Shown: positions 36,301-48,835, counted from the stretch's first letter. The stretch: 64,000 nt of DNA from Pholis gunnellus (GCA_910591455.2 OU342811.1:4437947-4501946); one strand, 5' to 3'. Made by a program: numbers and translations. Notes: a model not told the origin generated them from the sequence alone.

Positions 36301-38864
36301 CTTTCCTTTACCAACACAATATCATATACACCCACTGTATATTACCAGTTTACTTTCTCAGGTGAAAGTGTGCTAAAGTGTCAGTTCAAAAAAAATCTTT
36401 AATCTGTAAATCCTTTTTAAATCGGAATGTTGTGGGTGTGGAGGACGCTGTGGAAGCAAGCGACATGAGTAAAAGTGACAAGCGTGGGGTTATAATGTCA
36501 TTGCTGTTCACCTCTGCAGCTCCTAGAACTGTAATCATAATCATAAATTAATGTAGTCTTCACTCACCACTATGCCCTTGAGCCCGTCGGATGTCCCCAG
36601 CACTGGAACAGACAAGAATCAGAGAGAAAGTAGTAGAGAAACTGAGGGCACTGCATTGCACCAAACACTCACACAGCCACGTTCTCTCACAGCAAGTCAG
36701 CCTGAGAACAACAGAACGAGCGGCATCTGGAGGTGAGCTCAGAGCTTCAGTTTATTGAGTAATAATTGATATCAAAGAGCTGCAGGTGTACAGCGCAGCG
36801 GTCGTAAAGTGTTTGTGATGGCGGTCCTATAAATGTTCACTGTTGGGTGAACTTCTCCTTGTCTTGTCCAAGTCTGTACTTTTTATCCCACGATAAAAAA
36901 TTGTTGCGCACAGAAAACTTGCACTCTGAATCCGATGCATTTGAGGATTCTGCTTGTTGTAAAAGTTTGCAATACAAAAGAAAACAGAAATTACTTATTT
37001 GGGTTTCGATGAATAGCGCAAGTCTCAAACAGGGCCAATAAATAGATGACATTAGCAAGAAGCTATCGTTTATCTATCTTTAATGTCTGCGTCTCTGTAT
37101 ATTTTGCTTTTGTTTGTCGTAAAGTCCTTTTTTGCTGGGAGACAAATGAATACTTTTTAGACGCTATTTTGGATGACGGCGTTCGCATTTGGCTCTGAGT
37201 GGTCAAACAACTGACGGATATGAAACAACGCAGAAGCTCAAACCTGTTCTTTAAACTTTAATGATGGCCCAAAGTCAGTGTGTAAACGCCATTGATTGGC
37301 AACGCAAGGTTGTATTTGTTCGTAAATGTGCGACATTTTCAGACGAATAATTTGGTGTGCAAAGAACTTTCCAGAGAATCTCGTTTTTTGCTGCCCTGCA
37401 GTGGTGAAGCTTCTTGATGCAGTGTACTGGTGTACTCCAGCACCCTGTGACATCACTGTGGGGGTGTGCTTACCGGTGCAACACTTGTGACCCATCACTG
37501 ATTCTGGTTGTGGTCAGAGCTGAAACAGTCTTCAAACTTTAAACCGCAGAGGGCCATAAAACACTGCTTTACAGCGTTTCTCCTTCATAAATCTGTCCAA
37601 ACAGCAGGCTTGCGTTCTTGATAGGGTTCACACTGTTTACCAAGAAGCACTGGGTCAGCAGGCAGGTGAAGTTTTCACGAGTGCAGCTCCGCTCTCCTAA
37701 GACGTGCTGAACTACCCAGCATAAAATCCCCCACACGGCTCAAATTGTGCCGAGAGCAGACATATCACAAATTAACCAACATCGAGAGCCATAATGAGGC
37801 TTTTGTGTATATCGAACTCGTTCAGCTTACTTTCTTTTCCAAGTAATAAATCTAACATGTTGTTAATGTTTTACTTTCTTCTATTATCATGAGCTGCAGA
37901 GTCGCAAGCTTGCCAGAGGGAAGCATTCTCTACATCACAGCAACACAAATCTAACCCTGCTACCTCGAATTTCTTTATAGCCGAGCCAATGATTTTCGAT
38001 AACGCTGCCAGGTCCTCTATGTGTATGTAAATATGTCACCAACTGTTTACCACCAGGGCCAAGCTTTTCATATTAGCACTGATGTGGTACTCAGCGTTCT
38101 TTATAGCGGTGCCAACCGCTGGCTAGGACAGAGCCGGCGTGTCTGGCGTCTGTGTAAATCTTATCACCGTCTGCCACGGGGACAGACGCAGCATATTAGC
38201 ATTGACGCTCCACAATAACAGCATTCGTGGCTGCGACGGTTACCAAGCAGTGCGAATCAGAGACCAGAGGGAGTGTGATGGAGCGGGAGGTAAGGGAAAA
38301 ACAAACAGTGAAAAGGGAGGTAGGGAAAGAATGAGAGAGGAACAAGGAAATAAAAAAAATTCAAAAACAGGGAAAGACAGAAAAGAGGTGGAAACAAAAG
38401 AAGGAGGGTCCAACAGGAGGATAAAATGGAGATAAAAATAAAAGGGATGTTGAGTCAAAAAGAGAGAGGGTTGGATCTGGGCATCTCTTGGCTCTAACTG
38501 CTGTCCAGAGAGGCCACGTTTTACCATTAACACTCAAAATAACAGCTTAGCCTCATCATTCTGTCTTCAAACGGAGCCAAAGAGCAGCATTACTGCTGAC
38601 AGGGCCACTGTGAATATAACAGCCTCCACAGTAATGATAGGGCCAGGTGGCCTTGTACATTTGGCCCGGCAAAATTGGGCCTCCTTCAAGCTTCCGACTG
38701 CGGTTATGAGAACAACTGATGCACAAATGTGACATGTGATTTCAAATTTGTCAGGATCTTGGCACCAGGTTAAACCTTCTCAAATACAAAACACAGATGC
38801 TAATCCAGGCTCTTCTCATATAGTGTAGCTAAACCTACAAACTAAATCTGGTCTTTCACCCAGA
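33311..38864. other. Non-coding stretch
   Basis: No supported gene. Frames such as 33564-34004 and 38139-38533 lack domains and splice context; the latter cross a purine-rich run (38280-38470). One short R3-like fragment is listed separately. Confidence 0.5.
35351..35395 (-). repeat. R3 repeat fragment
   Basis: TTAGTTGGGTTTTGGAAAAA followed by CATCGTGGTTGG matches the block at 62332-62375. Confidence 0.5.
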
Positions 38865-39015
38865 AGACCGCTGTTTGTGCCCTGTGTGTAATGTGAAGTC
38901 AACATTTATTTATTTGTCATGTAACGTACGTATTGAAATAACGTAACTTGCAGTTATTTTAACCAAAACCAAGAACTTTTCCTAAACCTAACTAAGTAGT
39001 TTAATCGCCTAAACC
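38865..39015 (+). repeat. R3 repeat fragment
   Basis: TTTCACCCAGAAGA is followed by an AT-rich body and the phrase TTTTCCTAAACCTAACTAAG. Related phrases occur at 52540, 57300-57660 and, inverted, at 62288. It ends exactly where the E1 terminus begins. Confidence 0.55.
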
Positions 39016-39265
39016 CAGTGGCGGGCCGTGTATTTTATACCTGGATGCACAATGCATAAAGTCAAAATCAATGCAATCAACACAATGACATGAACAAACT
39101 CACAAGAACCAGTCACATATATTTATATAACAAAGCAGGAAGAATAACATAAAATACAAATAACACGATTCAACAGGCCTCTGCACATTCAAGCAAAACT
39201 GCGGCACTAAAACACGCATTCCAACACACTCAAAAGCACCATTCAAATATTATTCACATCAGAGA
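39016..39265 (+). mobile_element. hAT-like element E1 (internally deleted)
   Basis: Left terminus CAGTGGCGGGCCGTG followed by TATTTTATACCTGG. It then jumps directly to the internal block ATGCATAAAGTCAAAATCAA and AAACTCACAAGAACCAGTCA that E3 has about 430 bp further in. It therefore lacks the subterminal region. The right end is not recognised. Confidence 0.65.
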
Positions 39266-39444
39266 GAACAATATTAACCATAACCAAAGACATCGGCCAA
39301 TCACGTGTGGAACGGACAAATTCAAAATGTACACTAAAGTGTACAACAACATGGAGGCTCCGTAATCCAAACAGACGGCAAACTTTATTGCACCTTTCAA
39401 CCTTGAGAAGGGCGGTGCAGACCAGATCAATTGTCTAATTTGCT

Positions 39445-41260
39445 CTTCAGTGTGGGGTGGAATACGTGTTTTAGCGCTGCAGGTCTGCTGGATTGATTTG
39501 TTGCTTTGTTGTCATATAAATATATGTGACTGGCTCTTGGGAGTTGGTTCTTGTCATTGTGTTAATTACATTGATTTTGACTTTATGCATTGTCCGTTAA
39601 TGATGAAGCATCCCGTCATGCGCGGGGTTAGGGTTGGACATTTGATTCTCTGTTTTGTTTTCTTTTACAAAGCAAGAATTATGGTCTGGAGAAATGGGGA
39701 TTGTGTGGCGATGGCTTTAGCCCTGTTTCAATCAGTAGGGAACAGCTAAACGCTGCGGGGAGAGTTTGTAGTGTGTGTGCTGCTGTTTATTTCCTGCTAA
39801 ACTCGATTAGCGCACCTCCCAGAACACAGCGCCTCATCAGAGTACAATGCTACAGTGTCGCTAACTCCTCAGTGAGGAAAGTAGCTATTGGCTGTCCTAA
39901 ATGTCGCTAAATGATGTCATTGCCTAATTTGCATAATTGTAAAAAGTGAGTAAAAAAAAACCTAATGAACTTTCTTGTGTTGATTCTTTTTTTTTTTTTG
40001 CCATTGAAATAGGCCATCACTTCTTATGGACCCCATAGGTAATCCCCATCATAACGGAGGCATTGTCAGTCCGTATACCCAGGAGTTTCTCTGTTATAAA
40101 AGACATTTACATCCCGCGCTGTAAACCAGGGTGGGATCAGAAGGTCTATGGAGGGCGAGAAACATATGGGTCATGAGAAGATACAGCATTCCACAGGAAA
40201 TTGTGGTGAGAACCATGTTAAACATATTTACAGATTATCTGTTGAAATACACGACAACAACAAGGGAAAACAATTGTTAATGTAGAGAATTCCCATAACT
40301 CCTTTTTTTTCAAACTTCTTTGCTAACGTGTAGGCTGAACTGGGGGGAATATTGTTTAGGAGGGATTGTATTATAGTGTGCAGACAGGAGAGCTTGTGCG
40401 TCCTTGATGTTGATCATGGCCTGGGGAGAAAAGGGAAAATGACTATTGGTAAAACTATATTGTTTATTTGTTTTTTTGGTCTGATTTGATAGATGCATGG
40501 TCTGTGTAAGTGGAGAACGTTATTTGGGAAATTGTCGTTAGAAGTGTATAGTGCGAACCCGAAAGTGTGGATCTCAATGTATGTAAATATTTTACCTGTA
40601 TGCCCTTGAAATGGACTTATACAAATTTAAAATTGGGATCAGTGGCGGCTCTGTGCATGCGTGATTAATTTGCAGTCTGGATGCGGAGAGTGTGTCTCCT
40701 CTCTGCTCTGACTGCAGCTGGGACTGCTGTGCGACTAACCGCCTGTGAGTGCTTTGGGACGGTGGAGGGGCTCTCGGCAGCACCCGCTGCTTGTTGAGGA
40801 CAGTAACTGCAGAACGATTCGTTCTTTCACGTCAGAGTCTCCAAAACACCAGAAAAGTCTCCAATAACACCAGAAAACGTTGCTATATTTGTCGCTAGTA
40901 GCTTTTGACAAAAAAACTCGTCAAGAGGATTTGGAAAGTCGCCAGATTTAGCAAGAAAGTCGTCAAGTTGGCAACAGCTTGTCAGACAGCATATTGCCAG
41001 GTTTAGCGTAGTCCACCGAAAACATTATTTTTCCCACAATTTAAGCTTCTGCATTTTCCAAATGCACTAGTATTATTCAAACGTATTGTTCAGTTGGTAA
41101 GCCTCGTACCAAACGGTTTAATACAAATACGTGTATTGTTACACCCCTAGAAACAAATACTAACCGTAGTGGTGGCGTCATAATGAGGTTATTAGGAGGT
41201 GGTTCAACTGTAGCAGGACAGCACTGAAGGCCCAGGTATAAGATGCACGGCCCACCACTT
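39445..41260 (-). mobile_element. hAT-like element E2 (reverse orientation)
   Basis: The minus strand starts at 41260 with AGTGGTGGGCCGTGCATCTT and ATACCTGGGCCTTCAGTGC. It parallels E3 through GGGGTGTAACAATACACGTA and AAACCGTTTGGTACGAGGC to GTGGAC. About 1 kb not in E3 follows, including text near 40640-40990 and 39850-39930 that looks repeat-derived. Homology then resumes (CCGCGCATGACGG, TTAACGGAC, CAGCAGACCTGCAG). No transposase frame. The flanks of E1 and E2 do not match as a target duplication, so they are probably separate insertions. Confidence 0.65.
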
Positions 41261-41366
41261 TATGTATTTAATATGATCAGTTAGCATGCCTACCTTTTTG
41301 AACTCCAGCTGCCTATGTTAACTGTGGTCTGACATGTTGGCTGGAAATTGTTTTAGAAACTCAAAT

Positions 41367-41865
41367 TGTTACGATGACCGATTCCATATGTTGTTACCCC
41401 ATATAAAAGGTGGTGAGTAGCACAACATTAAATTGTATTAATCCCTGTTTTTCATTGGTAGGTGCACCTGCTGCGGTTTTGTTCGCATTGTTTTTTTTGG
41501 TGTGTATTTGTTTCTTTTTGGTATTAGTTGCCTTTTTCTCTAGGTGAAGTAGAGTGCTGTTATTGGGTTAGGGTAGGCCCCCGTGGTGAGATCCCTACAC
41601 CTTATGCATGCATCTAGAAGCACTGAGATACAAGAGTAGACCAAAGCATTTCTGTTGTGAGGGTTGCTGTGTAGCACCTGAGGTAAGTTACCGGTAGCAC
41701 TCCTCCGTGTCGTCTGCCTCTCCACCAGTGGCCTCAACTTAAATCAAAGAGTTTTTGGGGTTTTTTGTTGGACAGGACATTTTAGAATATTAAAGATTGT
41801 GATGTATTTTGGATTCCTTGAATAAATCCTTTGGTTAATTTTACAAAACACGTCTTTGTCTCCTA
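41367..41865 (+). mobile_element. Possible LTR-like block
   Basis: TGTTACGATGACC is followed by CCATATAAAAGG (about 41398) and, about 420 bp on, GAATAAATCC (about 41820) with a T-rich U5-like tail. TATA and polyadenylation signals in this order suggest an LTR, but no duplication or firm ends were found. Confidence 0.25.
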
Positions 41866-43470
41866 TCAGTAAGGAATCTGTGTGCCTTATTCTCATGACA
41901 ATATCTTATGGTTCTTAAATCCATATTTCCTGGGGTGTAATTCCCCAGGTGTTGTTGGTTCCCCTCTCTTTCCCCCCCTAAGGCTCCCGCCTTACCATCA
42001 TCAGCACAATGTATCAAGAGCTCTATCCATTCTGTCAACCAAAAAAAAGAAAAGGCACTTTTTAATGCGTTATCTTCAATATGTCCCCGGCTCCTCTGCA
42101 CAAAGTCAGGTGCTGCTGATTTCCAGCTTTGAAATATGTCATCAGTAATGCCAACCTGCTGTTAATGTTCTGGGAAAGCCACGTCCGCCCACTCTGTAAC
42201 CACAGGTTTAATACCTAATGAATGCACTTTGAACACACACACACACACACACACACAGATAAAGGCACAAACACGGACACAGACTTCCAAATACATGAAA
42301 GAAAATGTACACTAAGTCACATTTCAAATGTTACGCCTGTGTGCATTTATCGACACGCAGACTGACTCGCATGTTGCTCGCTGAGGTGTAAAGGCAGCCT
42401 CACACCCTGAGAGAGACATTTCTCTGATACCGCACTGAATGATTTATACAGTGGGTTTACATACAGGTTTGTGTACCTGGACCCCTCAGGGGGGGCAGCA
42501 GGTGTGAGTCCTCGAACGGTCCATCCATGATTCATACGCTGCATCCTGACCTGCAAACAGGGGAGGGGGGAGAGGCTGGTGCCCGCTGGACACTATTCAC
42601 ACTTGCTGTGAGGGGCCAATATGCAGGGGCCCTTTTTTAATCGGGGCCTGCTCGACTGGTCCATATCACATCCACAGTGACCCATCCTGATCAGATGATA
42701 AACCATTTCAATTGAATATTTCCAAAAGGAAGGAGCAGCTGTCAGAGATGCCATGTTGGTAGTATTTTTTTCAACAAACTATAATCTGACAGGCTCACAG
42801 AATCATCAACAGTGAAACATCATCAGCCCAATTAAGAGCTGGATTAGCCTGCGGATCATCCTCATTTTTGCACCTTTACGTACGGATGAGCGTTGGCTGT
42901 AATCCGATAAAACCAAGGACACAAACAAGAGGATTATCAGGTCAACCAGATTTACCTGGCACAACAATGAAAAGGAGGAAATCCTCCCCAGAAGGTGGAT
43001 GAATCTGGTTTGTGGACTCGAATCCCATGACTTCGGACTTTTAGCCAAAAATCTTCCCACTATAGATTTGACTTGGTGTCGTTCGAGGAAATTAAAACTG
43101 CAGCCTCACAAGGTCTTTAACTGTGTCCCGTTTCCTTTGAACTCTCCATATTCTTGACTCATCCCAACGACGCCGCAATTGACAGCTCCCATTGCTTAAG
43201 TGTCCTTGAGCAAGACACGACAAGATCCCGACAGGTAGAAAGAAAGAGAGAGGGAGAGAGAAAGAATGAGCTTGATGAAGAGAGAAAATGGAGGGAAGAA
43301 TTCAGGAGTTGTCTGCTGAGATTTGTCAAATATTTCTACTACAATCACAACTGTTTGTGTGTTTCTGCGGCTGTGTGTGCATTTTGTGTGTCCCTCCCGT
43401 GGCAAGGGTAGAGCTTACACTGAATACACATAGGGCTTAACATGCCTGTTGTGTTCGGGTGTGTGTATGT
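41866..43470. other. Non-coding stretch
   Basis: Contains a (CA)n run at 42233-42257, a purine-rich stretch at 43225-43300 and a short SINE-like phrase at about 43200. No gene seen. Confidence 0.5.
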
Positions 43471-44030
43471 CAGTGGTGGGCCGTGCATTTTATACCTGGG
43501 CCTTCAGTGCTGTCCTGCAGCTGAAAACCACCTAATAACCTCATTATGACACCACAGCTACGGTTATTATTTGTTTCTAGGGGTGTAACAATACACGTAT
43601 TCATATTAAACCGTTTGGTACGAGGCTTACAAACCGAACAAAACGTTTGAATAATACTAGTGCATTTGGAAAATGCAGAAGCTTAAATTGTGGGAAATAT
43701 AATGTTTTCAGTGGACAGCGCTCACGTTAGACAACGGGCTGTGACCTCTGAACCCGGAACAAAAAAGACAGCTGAGGCACCGCACGTGTGTTCTGGGGGG
43801 CTACGCTAAACAAACAATAACTCCGCGCATGACGGTATGCTTCGTAATTAACGGACATAATAGTATATAGTCCAAATCTATATAATTAACACAATGACAA
43901 CAACAAACTCACAAGAACCAGTCACATTATTCATATGACAACAAAGCAACAAATCAATCCAGCAGACCTGCAGCAACACGCATTCTGCTACACACTCGAG
44001 GGCCATTCAGATATTAGATGTAAAAAAACA
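43471..44030 (+). mobile_element. hAT-like element E3
   Basis: Begins CAGTGGTGGGCCGTGCATTT and shares TATACCTGGGCCTTCAGTGC with E2. The embedded GGGGTGTAACAATACACGTA segment sits at the same position in E2 and E3, so it was present before this family spread. Homology to E1 and E2 fades near 44030; a right terminus was not found. Confidence 0.65.
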
Positions 44031-44979
44031 AACGCAGTTGACTTACCAAATGCTGTTCACTTAAAGACAAACTCCATCCTCCTTTCTTTGTTGACAAAGA
44101 GTTTAATCTCACGGTTAAATCCCAACTCACAAATCTGTTTCTCCTCCTTCAGCCATTGAGTGTTAAAAAAACAAAACTAGGTAAAATTATAATCTACACC
44201 AAGCAAAATACATACAAATTTCATAATTTCTTCCATATCTTTCAATTTGAACTCTTACTACTCCGACTAAGCCTCTGCTGGCTACCTTAAGTTTCGTTTT
44301 CCAATAGTCATGTGCTCGCCCACTGACCAATCACAGCACACGCTGCACCTCACTGCAGTGCTGCGCCTTAAAACTGAGCTGCCCGTTAATGCTGACGTAC
44401 TTGTAGGCCAGCTAGCAGCTCTGACACGAATAATGTTGATGTTATAATAACAGAAACACTTGTGAGATTTGTTCAGATGTATAAATATCAGTGTATATGT
44501 TACTGGTTAATACTAAATGAAGATGACACACAGCTCAAATTGAAAATGTTCAGGTTCGCCTGAATGTTTTTTTTAAAAAGAATGTTGTCTTTGAAATAAT
44601 GCAGGAATTTTGCCTTTTTTTTACTTTGATAACGTGAAGCAGGCCAAAGTTAAAGAGGTTTCAGTACGGAGAGGTCACGTGGGGTCAAGCCAAATTCTCA
44701 TTTTGGAACCAGCTGTTGCAGCGGTAATATTCTAATTGTATATACTATATAACTATATATTCACTTGTTTTATCACTAATAGTGTTCATTCTATCCTAAT
44801 ACAACAGTTTGGCATCATTTTGAGCCATTTTGACTTCTCAGGGCCCAATTTATGTGGCCTCCAGAGATTTTTTCGTCTCTCTCTGTGTATGTGTGTGTGT
44901 TGAAGCTTTCTAAAGCCGATGATTGGCCGATTTCAGGCTATGACACCTTGTTCAATGCGGAACAGACTCAGGAATACAG
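44031..44979. other. Non-coding stretch
   Basis: No gene; may include the decayed rest of E3. Confidence 0.4.
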
Positions 44980-45601
44980 TAGGAGGGTCCTGGAGTTGAT
45001 TGACAGAATTTGTAGTCACTAAAAATCCAAAACAGTGCCGCGCCACCCCCGAGCGTAAAATGATTCGCCGAACAGTAAAATGACGACCATCTCGTCATAC
45101 TTGCACCCAGCAGGACCTTTTTTTCACAGAGACACGGCGAGCACATGTCTGAAACGGATTACCGTCAATTTCCAGCGTTTTTCTTCCAGAAAAGCATCTC
45201 AAGATACGATGGTTGGTTTGTTGTTCGGTGGCTTTCTGGCTGTAACTTTTTAATGGTTTCAAGGAGAGAAATTAGGAAGATATCAGTGTGAAAAGCTCTT
45301 GCTCTCTGTTGTATTGCTCGGCCATGATAGTCGTTAGCTTTGTTGTCTTTGTGTTGATATCTGAGTACGTAGCTCGCCGTGTCCTGGCGAAAAATACATG
45401 ATATTGTGGTACATCTTCTAGTTTATTGAATTAGTTTGTGTATAACTGTGTTTTGAGTGAGTAAAATGGTTTCCATGGTATTTTCGCCCAGAATCTCTTC
45501 GTTATGTAGGTATATGATATATCATAAAATATTTTATTCATTCTCAGAAGGGAATTGTACTACATGTGTGTACACTTTCGCCCACCCCTAGGACCCTCCT
45601 A
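44980..45601. mobile_element. TA-flanked MITE (622 bp)
   Basis: The left end TAGGAGGGTCCT (44980-44991) and the right end AGGACCCTCCTA (45590-45601) are exact reverse complements over 12 bp. The outer TA on both sides fits a TA target duplication, as made by Tc1/mariner-type elements. The interior has no transposase frame. Superfamily assignment is tentative because TA is itself palindromic. Confidence 0.65.
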
Positions 45602-45769
45602 AGATATCCTGGGTTCATAACATCATCCGGAGGAGCTCCGTGTATTTTATCGCGCTGTATTCACTGTCTACCGAGCCACACGCGGCTTGTTTACTACAGC
45701 AAAATGAACACAAAATAACAGATTTTGCTGTCATTTAACTGCAATAAACGGACAAAAAGGGATGCCGAA

Positions 45770-46045
45770 ATAACTACGTAATGATGCCGATTTGTACAAA
45801 GTTTGAATTCATGTTTAGTTAGTTTTCTACGACAAGCAAATAACTTTTAAAATACTAGTTTTCTCAATGGAGTCTGAATCGATCGGTGCTAGGCTATGCT
45901 AACATTGTAGCAGCTCCATCAACACTCAAAATAACGTCATCTCGGCAGAAATACGGCAGCATCTTTTTCATTGTTTGTACCATATGGTTTAGACACATTT
46001 ATACACATAGTTTGGTCGGGTCACTACTAATATGAGGTATCGTAG
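45770..46045 (+). repeat. Repeat R5, forward copy
   Basis: Shares with the reverse complement of 47640-47935: AACTTTTAAAATACT, TTTTCTCAATG, GCTAACATTGTAGCAGCTCC, ATCAACACTC, CATATGGTTTA, TTTATACACATAGTTT and TATGAGGTATC. Element limits and class unknown; it lies next to the TA-flanked MITE. Confidence 0.75.
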
Positions 46046-46192
46046 AGCTCTGGGTGAACAAGCTCTGGCTACAGTATTTGTTTCCTGATTCAACAACGGC
46101 AGGACGTCAGTGATGACAGGAGGAGCATCTCAACGCTGATAGGCTATCGCACCGCAGCGTCACGCAATTTTTTCACCGGAGTTCATAAGGGG

Positions 46193-46394
46193 GCAGCTGA
46201 GTTCTTTCGGGCATCTGATCAGGATGCCTCCTGGAGGCCTCACTTCAGAGGGTTTCCGGGCAAGTCCAACTGGTAAGAGGCACCGGGGTGGACTCAGAAC
46301 ACGCTGGAGGGATTATATGTCTGGTCTGGCCAGAGAATGCTTTAGATGAGCTGGCCCAGCGACCCGGCCTCAGATAGAAATTGGATGGTTGGAC
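46193..46394 (+). pseudogene. LINE 3' end, diverged (RTE-like)
   Basis: Homologous to the minus-strand copy at 50449-50726: GCAGCTGAGTTCTTTCGGGC, GGATGCCTCCTGGAGGC, GGACTCAGAACACGCTGGAG and the GGATGG tail. It encodes a decayed version of the WFGHL...RPRGRPRTRW C-terminus. More diverged than the 50.4-kb copy. Confidence 0.7.
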
Positions 46395-47639
46395 TCCGCT
46401 AGCAGCAGACGGCATCTAAACGTACTCCAGTGTTTCCGTATTGCATTTTGATGAAATTGGGAGGCTTGCATGAGACGGTCTCTAGTGTGGGTCAAGAGCC
46501 CAAAACCCTGGATCCATACTTTTCCATAATTCAAGTCGACAGCATCTTTTTAATAGAACCTGGATAAAGCTCACATCTTTCAATCTCTGCGTAAGATTCG
46601 TAGTCGAGCAGAGATAACCTTGATGACATAATGTGGGTTGTTTTCCCAAACTCGACAAAGTTTATTAACAAGCACTGTACCTTTGTTAACCTGCTGCATG
46701 GCACTGCTCAAGAGTAGTTATTTAACTTTGACGTGTAAAGTCATTTTAAGTTGCATGTCACGTTTAAACCCTTATACAGTAGTTCAATATGAAATGAATG
46801 TTCACGTCACACTCCTCACTGAGCTGTAACAATGAAAATACTGTATCTCGATCCAAGTATAATAGACAATCATGGAATAGAATAATATTAAAAATCACAT
46901 GACATTGCTATGTTTTATTTAAGAAGGAATACAACATCTGACCGTGTTCTGAGACTCCTCCTGTTGGTTTGTCTCTAGGCTGGGCTGAACTGGGCTGTTC
47001 AGTCATGTCTGATAAACCAATGAACCTCTACATTCGTCCTCAGATAGCCTCTTCAGGGTGCCACAGTCACCCAGAGTCAGACAGGATTTTGAAACCCATG
47101 TTTCCAAGGTCTGTGGCAGTCCAGGTTTATTCCAGGCTCTGCGTGAATGCTGTTCACAATTTGTCTTTCATATCCCATAAATATGGCAATAAATCAGCTG
47201 TGTCTGGTGCAGTGTACCGAAAGGGGTCTGAAATTTCAATCTATTAGGTTTGCAAATCAGGTCAGTGCTCAGTTGAGGTTGGAGCGGAAACTTCCCAACC
47301 AGAACGCTGCGGCTTCTGCTCACCTGGAGTCTGTAAAACAAATATCATCCCATGGCAGAATTTCCCTTTGGATTTTAGCATAATTCACACGTTTAATTAT
47401 ATATATATAATTCAACTCATTTTGTCGGGATACACTTCCCACTGATTCTCTCTGTCTTCCATCTGTGTTTCTGCCGGACCGTGGAAGCTCAGGCTGCCTG
47501 AATCACAAAAATCCTTTAAATCCCCTCTTCAATTGACTCTTTTGATTAAGTGCTCCAAGCATTTGTATTTTTACATACCAGATCTGGACCTCCACATTTA
47601 CCAAACTTTCAGTCTCATGCTGTGGTCACATGAAACATG
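46395..47639. other. Non-coding stretch
   Basis: No supported gene or repeat. Confidence 0.5.
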
Positions 47640-47935
47640 ACACCAATGTTTCTATGATACCTCATATTATTATAGAGTCCGGACGAAACTATGTGTATAA
47701 ATGTATGTGTATAAACCATATGGAACAAACAATATGCTGCTGTATCTACGCCTATATGATGTTATAGAGTGTTGATGGAGCTGCTACAATGTTAGCAAAA
47801 CCTAGCACCTGTCGATCCGACCTTCATTGAGAAAAGAAGTATTTTAAAAGTTTTTTGCTTGTTGTCTAGTGGAGAGAACTAACAAAACATTAATTCAGAC
47901 TTTTTACAAATCTGCATCATTATGTTGTTTTTTCA
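47640..47935 (-). repeat. Repeat R5, reverse copy
   Basis: Inverted relative to the copy at 45770 and about 1.6 kb from it. Block order is conserved, with small insertions such as a CTCTCCACTAGACAACAAGC stretch. Confidence 0.75.
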
Positions 47936-48178
47936 TCCATTTTATGCAAGTAGATCACAGCTAACTTGTTTATTTTGGGTGAAATGTCTACACAGAGGGA
48001 GCCCCGCTCCTCTCCAGTGCGCCTATCGCCGGCGTTTGAACACAGCATTAAGCCTCGTGGACCTTTTAGGCTTCCAGGCCGCAGGGAATGCTGGTGGAAG
48101 CAAAGCGATTTATGCTTCAATATCTTTCAAAAATGTTACTGTAATTGCAGCCTTTATGCAACTGAGAACTAATGATAT

Positions 48179-48835
48179 CCCCCTCCTGTTACTTTTGGGG
48201 TCAATTTGACCCCATTCAATGTTTAACGTCTCCAAAAAAATTATTGACATTTTTTTTGCTTCATATTTAATGACTTTTCCTAATTTAATGGGGACAACTG
48301 GACAACAAACATAAAATTAACATGATAATTTGTTTTCAATGTCCTGCACACATGTTGTACGCATCGGTGTTCTTTGGGGTCAATTTGACCCCAGGCTGTT
48401 TTAGCTGTAAAACATATAAGAAATATCAACATTTTACACACATTTGTTTTGGTTGTTTTGGATGATATTGAGGTCACTATAACATGCAATTTTATAATCT
48501 TCAAAAAGCTTTAGGGCCCTAACCTAACATAACCATAACTGTAGTAGTGCGAGAACCACCGATAGTTCACACGACATGGGGGAGGAGCAAACAATTGCAC
48601 AGCAGCCTTCTAAACCACTTCTCTTGGTGCTCTCTCAACTGAAAATGAATTGTAAGGAAAGGTTTTCTGTCAATGAGGTGTTGTGTCATCTCTTTGACCA
48701 TGAAAGTGACGGAGAGGAGAATGTGTCTGAGACAGAGCATGATGTTGAGGAGGACCCTGATTATGAGGCATCCTCCTCTGATGACAATGAGACCCTCAGT
48801 GTTAATGATGCTGGTATGATTTCAATATGATTATC
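48179..48835 (+). mobile_element. piggyBac-like element, 5' part
   Basis: Starts CCCTCCTGTTACTTTTGGGG with the subterminal hairpin GGGGTCAATTTGACCCC (about 48197), repeated near 48376. This is the end structure of a piggyBac-like family common in teleosts. The expected TTAA at the outer edge has decayed. The right end (AACAGGAGGG) was not found in the next kilobase, so the copy is truncated. It carries the start of the transposase. Confidence 0.7.
48576..48830 (+). pseudogene. piggyBac transposase N-terminal fragment (84 aa)
   Basis: A short frame with MGEEQTIAQQ at the start, a helical RFSVNEVLCHLFD motif, then an Asp/Glu/Ser-rich region (DVEEDPDYEASSSDDNE). This is the usual acidic N-terminus of piggyBac (PGBD-type) transposases before the DDD catalytic domain, which is absent. 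The frame stops shortly after GATGCTGGTATGATT. GGTATGAT could be a splice donor if this family has an intron, or the frame may simply end by truncation. Confidence 0.6.

Noticed and set aside
39016..41260. E1 plus E2 as one foldback transposon with outward-facing matching termini
   Set aside because: The 8-bp flanks (CCTAAACC and TATGTATT) do not match, and E1 and E2 differ by large deletions, so two insertions are simpler.
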